This document shows positions 31,755 through 43,700 of a stretch of DNA of 64,000 bases, in pieces (the first letter of the stretch is position 1; every line of letters starts with the position of its first letter). This DNA comes from Pampus argenteus (Eukaryota > Chordata > Actinopteri > Scombriformes > Stromateidae): positions 21,868,501-21,932,500 of the forward strand of contig CM072870.1 of NCBI GenBank assembly GCA_036937835.1, written 5' to 3'. The position numbers and the translations under genes were made by a program. The notes under the pieces were generated by a model. The model worked only from the letters and a program-made list of their open reading frames with translations, was not told where the DNA came from and did no database searches.

Positions 31755-32588
31755 CTGATTACACTACTGCAGAAGATCGAATGTTGAAAAAAACGTGATG
31801 GAAATCTGACGTTTCTGTTTGTTTCATGTATTCATGTGATGCCGTTACAGTCGTCATGTACGTCATTTAGCTCAGACATTAATTAATACACTAATTAGAA
31901 ATTCAAACACAAATATGTGGATGAAAACATGTGAACACGGGAACTAAAAACTGTAGCTAATGTTTCATCCTCTAGTGGACGTTAGAGGAACTGCAGCTGA
32001 ACTCCGACTGTTAAACTCCACATTACGGAGGCTGTTGATTGGTGGAAACAGAGAGAGACTTTTCACACCTGATATTATTTTCTGTTGTTGTTGTTGTTGA
32101 TGTTTAGTGTTTTGAAAAAAAAAACAAAGTAAAAAAAAAAATCATGTTTCTTCGTCATGTTTGTCATGTAGCTTCATTCAGACAAAACATTTGAATAATA
32201 ATCAATCCAGTTTACATTCAGGGTGGTTGATAGGGGGCTAAACCCTAACACACACACACACACACACACACTGTCTGCGTGGGAAACACAGAGGGCATGA
32301 AATTACAGTTGCGTCGGTTGGAACGGAGAGCAGCAGGAAACTTTACCGATAAGGTGGCGGCTACACACAAACCTTCATTGAGCTGTGTGTGTGTGTGTTG
32401 GAGGGGGGTCTACTAAATAAAGAAATCCTGAAGCGTTCTCTCTCTCTCTCTCTCTCTCTAATCCCTGTATGTGTGTGTGTGTGTGTGTATGTATGTGTGT
32501 TAATTTGGACAGTCAGGCCTGGTGTGTCACCAGATAAGTCAGTTCAATATTCACACTCGGTCTGTCACTCGGTGGCACTCTGAGCTCA

Positions 32589-32596
32589 GTGTGTGT

Positions 32597-32644
<48 letters not shown>
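32589..32644. repeat. (GT)n microsatellite
   Basis: About 27 GT units with one GAGT interruption near the start. Confidence 0.95.
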
Positions 32645-32646
<2 letters not shown>

Positions 32647-33074
32647 GGTTTCATTTTTACACACCATTTAAAAGTTCTAATATTTGGAAAACTAACAGTG
32701 ATTTTACTATTATTATTATTCTTTTCCAGATACCAGATATTTTATTCTAGTTTAATCAGTGAGCCTCACCGCTGCAAAATCTTGATTCATCCACCACTGA
32801 AAATAGTCCCAAACACATGCACTATCCTACTGTTTAAATAAGTTTTTTTCTTATTTCTTTTAAAGAAACAACATATTTGGGGACATTGTTGCTTCTGGCA
32901 CGTCTGCCCCCTCCTGGTTGGGCCCCCTGATCTTGTTATTTGCCAACTGTGTCACAACCTAAGATCTGAATGCAAATGCCCCCCCTTTCCTTGCCTTTTG
33001 TTTCCAGCTGTATTTGCATCCTGTCTAGTCACTGCCTTACAATGCCCATTGATCACTTCTATTTACATGCTGCA

Positions 33075-33290
33075 GTGAACGTATAGAAGCAGCGTTAAGT
33101 TTCTATGCTCCACATATCTGGAACAATCTGCAGCTTTCACTTCGTTGACATCTGATCTGAAGACGTCACATATATTTTGTTGTATTTTAACGTGTCTTTG
33201 TGTTTCATGTTTTCATGCTAAACTCGCCTTCCCCTTTAAAGTCTCTCACTAACAGTAAATCAAAACCTTCCTATTAGAAGCAATAACAGC
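33075..33290 (+). mobile_element. Probable degraded LINE fragment
   Basis: One frame near 33095 reads FYAPHIWNNLQLSLR, which resembles the end of a fish L2/CR1/Rex-type reverse transcriptase (xxYAPxLWNSLPxxLR). It is followed in another frame by SDLKTSHIF. Frame breaks show it is dead. The match is to a motif only. Confidence 0.35.
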
Positions 33291-35470
33291 AGATAATATG
33301 TATTGATCTGTTGGAAAGGTCCCTCCGTCTGTAAAATTTAGTTAATCAAACTCCAATCAGTAAAACTTTGTTTATTTTTGTTTGTTTATCACCTTCTCAA
33401 ACAGGAAGGACACAGTTTTCTGTGTTTTTAAATATAAATAAATAAACACATTTGGCCTGCTGTAAATCACAGAAAGTATTAAAGGTTTCAGGAGAGGGCA
33501 GAGGAGAAATGAGGTGAGGAGAACAGAGAAGGGAGGAGTGGAGAGGATGTGGAGGAGAGAGAGTCCAGATGACATGAGATAATAAGAGAGGAGGAGGAGG
33601 AGGAGGAGGAAGGGGAGGAGTGTAAGCTTCCTGCCCAGGGGAGACGTCCACCTGTCATAGTAAATGTCTCCTCTGCTGGGAGATAAAATCATATTTAAAG
33701 ATCAGAGCAGTTCTCTGTTTGAAGAACCTTGAAGGAGACGAAGGAGACAAAGGAGGAGGAGGAGGAGGAGGAGTGATTAGCTCTTCATCAGCAAACTCCT
33801 CCTGACACGTTCTAGACATCACGTCGTAATCAGAGCAGAGTAAGAATCATGTCGTTCCTCCTCTGTGAGTTCGTTCTGAAGGTTTCTCACCTTAAAGCAT
33901 TGTTGTTGTCATGTTGTCATAAAGGAACCAGATTTAACCACATTTATACATTTATACAATAAACCTTTCAGATGTTGAAATTAATTATATCTTTGAACTG
34001 GATGAAGGAGTTTAATCATCAGACTGTTTCTTTCGGATAATTCGGATCCCGGAACGATGAACACTGAAGGAATCTTAACCAGGAGAAGCAACAACAACAA
34101 CAACAACAACTCCTGTGATCCCACACTACTGTGTAGTTTGTGCAGATCTTCCTGTGCTAGCGGACTCCTGCTAGTCTTTGCGAGTTTCTTATTATTACTG
34201 CAAAAAAAAACAGCTGATACACTGATCAATCACACACCTGCTGCTCAGCCTGCTCCCATTGGCTGAGACCTGCGGTGGGTGTGGTATTGATCACAAACAC
34301 CAGCAGCAATTATATAACTTCACCCTGAGCCTGGAGCTCATCACTATTCACCGTGGAGAACACACACACACACACACACACACACACCACAGTGACTCTT
34401 TGATTAATGCTAATTTGTGTGCGGACGTGGAGCGCCTTAATCCTCTTCTTTAATTGGTCTTTCATTATGGCTGAGGGGAAATTGGGGGTGGGGGCGTGTC
34501 CGTGGCTCTTCGTTAAGGTGGTGTCACCGTGGTTACCGTGGCTCAATGTGAATGGATGAGGCAGCCGGCAGGACACTGAAAGAGTTTGCTAACGGAGACA
34601 AGAGCCGACAAAACTTTATTTATTTGAAGCCAGATGAAAAACTTTCTGTTGGATTTAAGACCTGAACTGACCCTGAATATTCCTGTTATTTCTTCTTTAA
34701 ATACATTTAAACATTCATATTTTACTCTCGTTGACATTTTTGCCACATTTACTGATCATTTGACCCCCGACCCAAAAGAAAACTGCTGAACAACATGTGT
34801 GAGGATCATGTGTGTCTGTGTGTGTGTGCTTTCCTCTTAATACCCCCCCCCCCCCCCCCCACAGTTTCCACGGCTCACAGCACCGCCTGCAGCCATGTGT
34901 CCGTCAGGTGTGTCATCACCTGGGGCCAATCGTTTCCCAGCAGCCCCGGGGTCCTCATTAACCCTCTACGTCACCACTTAAAGGTTGAAAATGTTTCCTC
35001 ACAGCAACAAGGTCCTTGTCTTTATTGTTTTTAATTTTGCAAAGTCCAGATTTCCCTGTGGGGAAATTAATAAAGTATAAGTTAAAAGGAATATTCCACT
35101 TAATGAACTGATGTTGTTTGAAATATGTTCCTGCACATGCTCAGTAGCATCTGCCTTACTCTCCAGAGACTGAAAATGTGATTGTTGTTATTACTCGTTT
35201 CAACGAACTAACCAAAAATAAGATTTGTTGACAATACGAAAAATGTGTTTTGTTAGAAGTTATTTCTGTTTTTTATATTTATATTTATGTTTCCTCTCCT
35301 CCGCGTCACGTTGGTTCATTTCTGCTTCTCCTTCATCAGATTAATTCACGACTTTTTTGATCAATCGATCTGAATGAGGAAGCAGCTGTTGAGGAAAACC
35401 TCATTAAAACACTGATCAGTAAAACGTGTGCATGTGTGTGTTCATGCATGAGGGCCTGGTTTGGTGTGTC

Positions 35471-35511
<41 letters not shown>

Positions 35512-35590
35512 ATTCCCAAAGAACAGAGTTGACCGTCTTCAAAAAGCTCATATTTGACATCACTCAAATTCTTAAAGGAATATTTCGCTA
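33291..35590. other. Intergenic stretch with GA-rich patches
   Basis: Holds (GGA)n tracts (33590-33620 and 33750-33775), a (CAA)n run (34089-34110), CA/TG microsatellites (34363-34387 and 35476-35508) and an 18-base C run (34843-34860). No gene was seen. Confidence 0.5.
34843..34860. repeat. Poly-C run of 18
   Basis: An uninterrupted C18 preceding an AG. The complementary strand is a G18 run able to form a G-quadruplex; indel error is likely here. Confidence 0.95.
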
Positions 35591-36640
35591 AAAATCTTTC
35601 CTTTCAACTGTATCAACTGTCCTTCAGCTCCTGCTTACACTTCAACTGTTATTATTATGATCATATTTATATTATTACTATTATTAATCTTCTTCTGTTG
35701 TGATTTGAAGCTGTATAAATAAAACTGACTTCACTTAAACTGCTTTTAGTACTTCTAATTATTTCACACCTTTTTATTGCATACAATGCAAGAGAATGAG
35801 CGAATACACTTTAACTACTTTATGTAAATAGACAACTGATAATTCAAATACACTAATTTCAGACATGTTACAGTATCTCCGCATCAATTAACACTTAAAC
35901 TACTTTCAACTAACTATAATACTGCTTTAAGATATTACACTTCAACTGCTTAAAGCACTTTAACATCTACTGACCTTTTAGTTGCTTTCAGACATTTTAT
36001 GGTATATTCTTTGAGTACTTACACTTCATCTGACACTTCCAGTGCATACACTGGCACTGACACTTCCTTTCAGTGCAAACACTTCAGCTAACACTTTTAC
36101 TCTTGTAAATACTTCAACTGCTGTAAGTGCATAACACCAACTGATAATTCAACTCCTTTAAGACATGTTACAGTATCTCCTTTCAGATCTTACACTTCGA
36201 CTGCTTGAGGTGTCAACACATCTAATGACCTTTTCAATTCCTTTCAGGGATTTTTTACAGTACATTCTTTGAGCACTTACACTTCAACAGATACTCGTTT
36301 AAAGCCTCACAACTACTCACAGGCTACTTTCAGCGCTCACACTTCACCTGATAGTTTGACTGTTGACACTTCAACTGCTTTTATTGCTTTGACATAAACC
36401 GATATTTCATCTACTTTCAACTGACATTCTTGCTGCTTTAAGAACTCACACTTCAACTGTTTCAAGTGCTCAAATATCAAATGGTCACTCTAATTCTTTG
36501 ATGTATACTTCATCTGATACTTAAACTCATTTCAAGGCTTACAAATCAATTTCTTTCAGTGCTTACACTTCAATAGCTTTTAGTGCTTCAGCATCAACTG
36601 ATTTAAACTCCATTTAAGTGTTTTAACTGTTGCTCCCTGT
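35590..36640. repeat. Degenerate minisatellite with about 305 bp higher-order unit
   Basis: Words such as CACTTCAACTGCTTTCAGTG and TTACACTTCA recur every 25-40 bases. A larger block starting CTGATAATTCAA and containing GACATGTTACAGTATCTCC occurs at about 35836 and again at 36140, giving a period near 305 bases. A piece resembling a LINE 3' tail (CTGTATAAATAAAACTGAC, 35709) interrupts it near the left end. Confidence 0.8.
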
Positions 36641-37664
36641 GTTTTAACTGTTGCTCCCTAACATGTCAAAAGATTAAAAAAAAAGAAAACATTTCAGGTT
36701 TTTAGCATTATTATTATGACTTTCTGTCTGAGTTTCATGGTACGATCTTCTCTCAAGTTCATAGTCTGATCTCCTGACCTTTAGCATGTTTGCTGCGGGG
36801 GCGTATCAGGTCACGGCTGCGTCTTCGTGTGTGTGTGTGTGTGTTGCGGAAAGCTGATGCTCGGTGTTTGGCGGCTGGCTGAATTATTCACGCTCCTCTG
36901 CGGTCGTCTCCCTCTCTGAAACCTGAGAGGCGAAGGTGGGGCGGCTCCCACCCTCCAGCCTGCACCCGGGGGGGAGAATCTGAGCTCAGTCGACAACAAC
37001 ACAACACACCACGGAGGGGAGGTGGGTGAGGGAAACGAGGGAGGCGTGTACACTCACCAGGAGGGAGTTTTTAACCACTTTTATAAACGATTTTAGATCA
37101 CAAACAGGTGTAGAGTTACACTGACATCAGTCTGCTAATACAGGACGTTCAGCTGTCACCAGTCAGCTGTGTCTCTGTGTGTTAGTTAATGGATCGCAGT
37201 CAGGCTGGAAAATAGATAATGTCTGTAGATTCAGTCACAGTAAACAATCAGATCAGACCTGAGCTGAGCTGACAACAGCTGAGTTGGTATAAATAAATAC
37301 ATATGTGTGTGATTCACTCTGTAACATGTGATTGAAAACACGGTTCCAGCAACAAGTCTTCATGTATCCCTCCGCCGCAGCTCGGCAAAGATCCATCCAG
37401 GACTGTAACTGTAACTGGATAATGGCACATCAGTATTGTATTAAGACCAAACATTAAGAAGAAGAAAACCTCACACATGTTTCAAGTCTGTTTAAACACT
37501 TCTTGAAGATTTTTTATTTTGAATTTCCACTCATGTTTTGTTTTTTTTGTTAAAACTGAAAATATGTGTCCTAACTGCTGGATGGAAACATTTTTACTAA
37601 GATCCCAGAAATGCTGCTGCTGTAGGAAGAGGCTGTGAAACAGTGTTACTGTGGTTTTTCAATA

Positions 37665-37715
<51 letters not shown>

Positions 37716-38394
37716 CACACACGCACACACACATACTTTGTGTCTTTGTGCTGACTTCAGCACTCTGAGCGCTGAGTGGCTGGATTAGACTGAGTGTTTC
37801 TGTTACAACACAGATCACACACAGACTGAACAGTGGAAACAGACAGATGCCGAGGTCTCACTCTGCCTGGATTACAGTGAACACCACACAGCTGCAGACG
37901 TTGTGGGAGGATTTATTGGAGTTTTATTGACAAATTAAAGCTTGCAGCAGCTCCTAACTTTCTGTCTTCAGAGGATCTCACATAAACAGAGGACAAATGA
38001 GATCTACAATAAGACGTCTACATTTGAGTATAACTAGCAGATAATTTTAGTACTAAAACTTGTAAAAATAAAAATAAAAAAGGCCACAGTGCTGTTCCTA
38101 TAGTGTTACTGGTGGATGCTCACTGCATTTAGTTTTTCCTGTAAACACAGTACTGCATGCAATATCAATAAAGTTGAGTCTATTTTTTTTATATACAACA
38201 CAAATCAAAGTTATATTGACAAATTACAACCATATATGTCTATAATATATTTGGGACACTTGGGGAACTGATATTCAAAGGTATGAAATTATGTGGCAGT
38301 CACTAAGGTAACGGTAGAGGCCGCTCTATCCTGATTGGTCAATTTCCAGAAGCTTCCTCCAGCTTCAGACGCTACATAAACATATCTTCTTTAC
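36641..38394. other. Intergenic stretch
   Basis: Holds an interrupted CA microsatellite (37665-37733), a short GC-rich patch (36890-36990) and AT-rich DNA. No gene was seen. Confidence 0.5.
37665..37733. repeat. (CA)n microsatellite with CG interruptions
   Basis: About 34 CA units with two CACG variants near the right end. Confidence 0.95.
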
Positions 38395-38500
38395 TTCAAC
38401 ATGTTGGAGCTGAATCCGATCTGAAATATGAGCGCAGACAACATGAACGACACATGGAAACATCTTAGCAACAACCGTAGCAACCACGGCAACAGAACAG
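38395..38500 (+). repeat. Dispersed repeat family 4, copy 1
   Basis: Contains CATGTTGGAGCTGAATC, GATCTGAAATATGAGCGCAG, ACAACATGAACGACACATGG and repeated TAGCAACAACCG words. A similar segment in the same order occurs at 57905-58015 in an nfia intron. Confidence 0.75.
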
Positions 38501-38543
38501 ACGGTTGTTTATGGGCATGTGCGAACAATCTGAGCAAGAAGGA

Positions 38544-38602
38544 GAGGTAACTAGAGGTAACTAGAGGTAACTAGAGGTAACTAGAGGTAACTAGAGGTAA
38601 CA
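38544..38602. repeat. Decamer minisatellite (GAGGTAACTA)x5-6
   Basis: Five perfect head-to-tail copies of the unit AACTAGAGGT plus flanking partial copies. Confidence 0.95.
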
Positions 38603-41340
38603 GGGCATCCAGCCAGATGAAAAATGCATTCTTCTTCTCCTTCATCTTCTTCACACAACACATATATTATTGAAGGTTTTTTTTGTTTTTGTTTTTTTAA
38701 ATCTGTGGATATTAGATCCATCTTGTGTGCAAAAAAAGAAAAGAATAAATATGAGTTTACATTCAGGAGTTCAGGGTCATCAAGAGTTTCAACCGGTAAA
38801 TTTACATTTAAAGATTTTTCTTTGCTTTGGAAATAAATATTGTGACATTAATGTGAATAATTGTTTTTCGCTGGATAAAAAATTTCACAACCACATCGAT
38901 TATTTTTGTACTTTTCTGGTTTTGCTTTAAACTTTTTCCCAGAGCCGGATGGTTCTCACTTCACAGCTGAGTTTTTAGAGTGGAAGGAAACTTTGGGATC
39001 TTAGAAATAAGTAAAACAGCATAAATAAAAGCTGCAAGTCTTCGGCTTTTTTAAATTTCAATCTCAAACAAAAACTCCCGTCACAGATATAAAGACATGA
39101 AAACAACAGAAAAACACCCAGGGAGACGGTCGATAGAGCATTAGCGTCTTTATTTTTTTGTTGTTGTTGCATAGGAAATGCACATCTTGCTTCCAGTAAA
39201 TTGAGTCTGCATGGACATGGAGTCACTAATGGGGCCGAGAGGGATGGGCCTACAGTTCACCAGTTAAACAGAAACAACAGTCGGAAAGGGAAGAACAGAA
39301 AGAGAAACAGAAACAACAGAGTAACTGACAGCAGTAAATCAGAGAGGACAACAGAGACGTCACAGCGTCAGAACACAGAGGATGGACAACAGTGGCACCG
39401 GACAGAACTAATGGAAACTAGTTAACATCGAACAGAAGTGTGACGCTAGTCGTGGACTGGCGGCGGCGCGGCGGCGGCAGAAAACACCGCCCTGTTCCAT
39501 AAAAGAGTTGTAGAGGCACAAGGTTTAAGTCAGTTCTGGGTGAGGATGAAGATGAGAGGAGAGGAGGTTGGTGGAACTGAACTGAACGGGACGAGGGTGT
39601 GATTCGGACAATGAGCAGGGAATTCTGGGATATGTGAGGGCGGCGTGACGATGCGAATGTGTGACTCAGACTGCAGCCGGACGCAGCCCGCTCAGCAGCG
39701 CTCGGGAGGAGAGACACAGATAAAGACATGAAGCTCTCCTTCCTGCAGATTGTCTTGGTTTAGCTACAGTTAGCATCGCCTCCAGAGGGCGGGGCCCAAG
39801 GCAACGAGAAAAAAAAGCTAATCGAGCTGATTGATTATCTGTGATCAGCGCCAATATTCAGAACATCAACAGGCTGGAAAACATGTAGCTGTGGGCAGTT
39901 CTGGGTCGTACGTATCGTTAAAAACACATCCTTAATAAATGGGAATCTTTTTCATCCATCCAATTTGACGTGTTTGTCTCACTCTTACAAATTAGTAGCA
40001 TATAAACATAATTTCTAGATGACTGCATCGGTAGCTACTAGTAACGAGTATATTAATGTGTTTTGGTCATATTGTTGTACAGCTGTGTTTAGATTTAACG
40101 TTGCCAGAGAGACATGAAAACCTTTAGCAGTGATGGAAAGTAGCAAAATCATTGGCTTTGTTCTTTAACAAAACAGTCTGGTCATCAACAAAGTTTGTCA
40201 ACCAGAAGTTTTCTGCCCTAAAAGAGATGCACAAGTCGAAGAAGCTGTTTAGTTTCAAAGGGTCGAGCTGCATCGACAGGCCCGCAAGTCGAAAACAGAG
40301 AGGAGCCACTGGAGGTGAGCTAGACAAGCCAATCGACCCCAGCTGGCTTAGGACTGGGAGAGGAAAGGGGGAAGGATGCGGGGGGAGGGAGGGAGGGAGT
40401 CTCCCAGGTGCTGGCTACCTCTTTCTAGACCTTTCTCCTCCTGGAGGAGGGGCGGCTCGTTTGAAGTCCTGCCGAGGGGAGACGCAGCGGAGCTCGATGA
40501 GGAAGGAGGGGGATTCTTTCCAGGATAGTGCTGAGCGCTGCAGAAAGAAGCCATCGATTCAGTCTCCTGCAGGAAACTGCCGGGGGAGGAGGAGGATTCA
40601 CCCAGATCCACGCAGAGATTTCTCAGCCTGCCGGTCAATGGATGCGAGGGTGGGGGGGAATGGGGGAGGGGGTTAGGCCAGTCGGGTGTTTGCTGATGTT
40701 AAAAGTTAGGTGGAGATTGTCAGATTGAAACCCCACGAGGCTGCGGCAGTCCGCTGAACACCCGGGGCAGTCATCATGGTGGCACACCCATCAGATCAAT
40801 GACAATAACACTGACACACAGTAGAAAACCGTGGAGGCGCACGATGGCCGTTTCATGGCAGGATGGAAGAGTCCCATGTGTGAGTATGAAGAGATGAAGA
40901 CGAAGGGATACGTGGAGGAGAGGAAGAAAAAGGTTTGAGGTGAGAAACAGAAGAGAGGAACCAAAACAGGAACAGAACAATCTGGTTTTTGTATTTTTTT
41001 TTTTCTCATTTGTTGTCTTCGTAACAGCTTACTAGGCGATTATGGAGGAGCATGCAGTTATATCTTATGATTATTGTACATTAGCTATAATCAGAGGGGC
41101 CTGACAGACAGCAAAGGCTACTGGTGTTCAGAAATTTCAACAATTACAAACAATTATTGTATTCAGTATTCAGAAGAGTATTATAATACAGGTTTTCACA
41201 GGCACTACATTTGATCTTTTTCAATATATCATGTAATATGCTGGTTTGTTTTTATTTTTCATTTCTTTTTCAGGTTTTTCGTATAACTCGTTCGGTCCTT
41301 AGAAGCTGGAATCTGGAAACGGAAGGATTAACCGTAAAAG
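38603..41340. other. Region downstream of nfia with a GC-rich island
   Basis: AT-rich at the left, then GC-rich at 40260-40680, where a 174-codon + strand frame (40152-40676) and a 96-codon minus frame (40348-40638) overlap. A minus-strand AATAAA (39143-39155) could be a distal nfia polyadenylation signal. No similarity to a known protein was recognised. Confidence 0.4.
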
Positions 41341-41378
41341 AAGGCAGAGGCTGAAATTTTCATAAAGTAGATACCAGA

Positions 41379-41420
41379 GTCCACACGTGTGCGCGCGCCA
41401 CGCCGGGCACACGTGTGGAC
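41379..41420. repeat. Perfect 14 bp-arm inverted repeat with CACGTG cores
   Basis: GTCCACACGTGTGC at 41379-41392 and its exact reverse complement at 41407-41420 enclose a 14-base GC-rich loop. Each arm carries ACACGTGT, an E-box-type bHLH palindrome. The DNA or a transcript from either strand would fold into a strong stem-loop. Confidence 0.95.
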
Positions 41421-43700
41421 GTTTGTTTTTAGTCAGTGCATAGTTCTCATGCAGATTAGACTGCTATGCTTTGATACGCTGTCAGGAAGCATGATAGTAA
41501 ATTCAAATTGTCACATTTTCCAGATTACCTCCCCTTCACTGGCTTGATTTAACACTTAGCACCATGTAATGGTTTTGCAACAGGATAAATAAATATCTTT
41601 GCAAAGGAGCAGTGACACTGTAATTCATTACAGCTGAGCGCTGGAGAGCAGCTTCAGTGTTACCTGCCTCCTCGTCCAGTGACTTTCCTTCATCTCTCTA
41701 AAGTGATGCCATTTATACTCATTTCCCCACCGGCTCGGCAGGAAGAAGGATGTCTTCCTCCTGCTCCGTTCTCTGCCGAGATTTCATGCCGAACACAACA
41801 ACGACATGAGGAAAGAGCAGCGCTTTTTTTTTTTTTTTAGAGCAGATAAAAGCTGTTGGAGGTTGATTTCAGGTGTCACTGAAGCTCTCCCTGTTCCTTG
41901 TACGATTGTTCTACGAGTAGCACGTACTGCTATAATTCACAAACTCAGGTCTCTAAAGTGATTGAAAGTACTTCGTCTTGGGTGGATTAAAAATACCCTG
42001 GTCTAAAGCCTGAAGAATTCTGCCCCTCTTCACGTCAAGCTGGTCAAATTCGATTATTCCTGACCCCTCCAAACCGCAGACTCGCACAGCGGTCCGGTCT
42101 GATGGATTTGTTTCACTGGGCTGGATAATCGCCGCCGCCCAGGAGAATTTGGACAAACGTGAAGACAACAAAGGCGTCGGCCGTGAAAAGCCCAGCCTTC
42201 ATTCAACCCTGTTTCCTGATGGAGCGGCAGAATTCCTCAAAGTCAAAATCCAAAAAAATCAACTCTTGGCAGGGAGCGAAAGGGGAGGACGGGGGCTGGG
42301 GGATGAAGCAAGAGGAAGGAGGGGAGAGGCGGATGTAAGTGCTTCTCTTCTGGAGTTTTTAGGACAGTTTTTGACTCCAGCTCTCTCTCTTTTTTTTTCT
42401 TTTTTTCCAGATTCGGGGTAAATTCCAGCAGGATTCAGCAGCCGGTTAGAAGCTCAGAGGGGTTTGTTGGATTTATGACAAGATGTAGTAAAATGTCCCT
42501 GCTGGTGTGTGTTAGCATGTTGGTTCAGCTGGTTGGATGAGGCCTCTGACCTTATGGGCTCATCGCTCTCTCAGCCTCAGCTTTGATTTGTGTGTTTACG
42601 GAGAGAAGATGGAGTAATGAGCTTCACATTCAGCCTCCACCAACACTTTCCAACACCCAGTGAGCTTTTTAATCACACCACATCTTCTCTTCAACGACTC
42701 CAGTTCCAGTGTGATTTGAGTCGCTGCTCCTTTTTTTTTTTTTTTTGCAACCTTCCACTACTTTAACTACTTTTATGCACAATAAATCTCCAAACTCAGT
42801 CAACCAATAAGAAATGATGTTCCTCCTCTCAATCAATCAAGAACTAAAACCGTTCGCTAAAGTTTTGAACTTGGCGTTTGTTTTTCTCTGCTTCGTTGTA
42901 ATGCTGCAATCAATAAATAATAAATATCTTCTTGTTGCTTTACGCTCTGGTCTATTTGCATGCATCTTCTCACGTCTCACACACTTCTGACAGAACAGAA
43001 ACGGTTTCATTTTAACTTGCTTTGAACTGTTCTGATAAATTATTGATAATTTAAGTCCAATTTGAAGGAATTGCTTAACAAACTTTATTCCAGCCTTTTG
43101 AAATGTGAATTTACTGCTTTGCTGCTTTGTCTTATGTAATAAATGTCGGGTTTAATGACTCCATCAGACATTTTTAGGCCAAATAATTCAACAGTTAAAC
43201 CAGAAAATCATCACCAGATGAACTTATAATGGAAACAGCTGTCTCCGCTCACTGCTGTAATGGGTGTAGATCTAACTCCATCGATTATGAAGATGAACAC
43301 AGAAACCGCTGATTCGCTGATGATGTGTTGCTGTCTCTTAATGGCAGGTTGAAATAAGGTGCTATAACGTTATAACATTCAGCTCAGAATATTTATAGGA
43401 GAATAAATATTAGTAAGACCGAGAGGAACATCACAAACGAGCAGAAACTCTGATCACACTGCAACTGTCCCGCATCCCGGTGACTCGTCGTTCCTCGGCT
43501 GATTATCTGCTGCATGTATGTGATGCCGGGATGAGCAGCAGCGGATGTGCGGATGAATGGAGATCAGAGCGGACCTCCATACTCAGGGAGTGCTGGGTGA
43601 GGAGGAGGAGGAGCAGGAGGAAGAGGAGGAGGAAGAAGAAGGGGAGGAGGTGATCTTGTGGGACAGTGAAGAAAGAAACAGATGGAAAAGAAAAAGAATC
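41421..43700. other. Stretch between the hairpin and the nfia 3' UTR
   Basis: No exon was seen. There are poly-T or T-rich tracts (41826-41839, 42390-42408 and 42730-42746) and a (GGA)n/(GAA)n run (43600-43650). The 72-91 codon frames here are low-complexity or unrecognised. Confidence 0.45.

Larger units (their letters stand above)
30936..33070. other. Intergenic stretch between tm2d1 and nfia
   Basis: Unique and repeat DNA without a recognised gene. It holds CA/TG microsatellites (31478-31515, 32250-32271, 32464-32489 and 32589-32644), a perfect 32 bp palindrome (31723-31754) and a (CT)n run (32439-32458). The 89-98 codon frames near 31110-31680 show no known motif. Confidence 0.5.
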
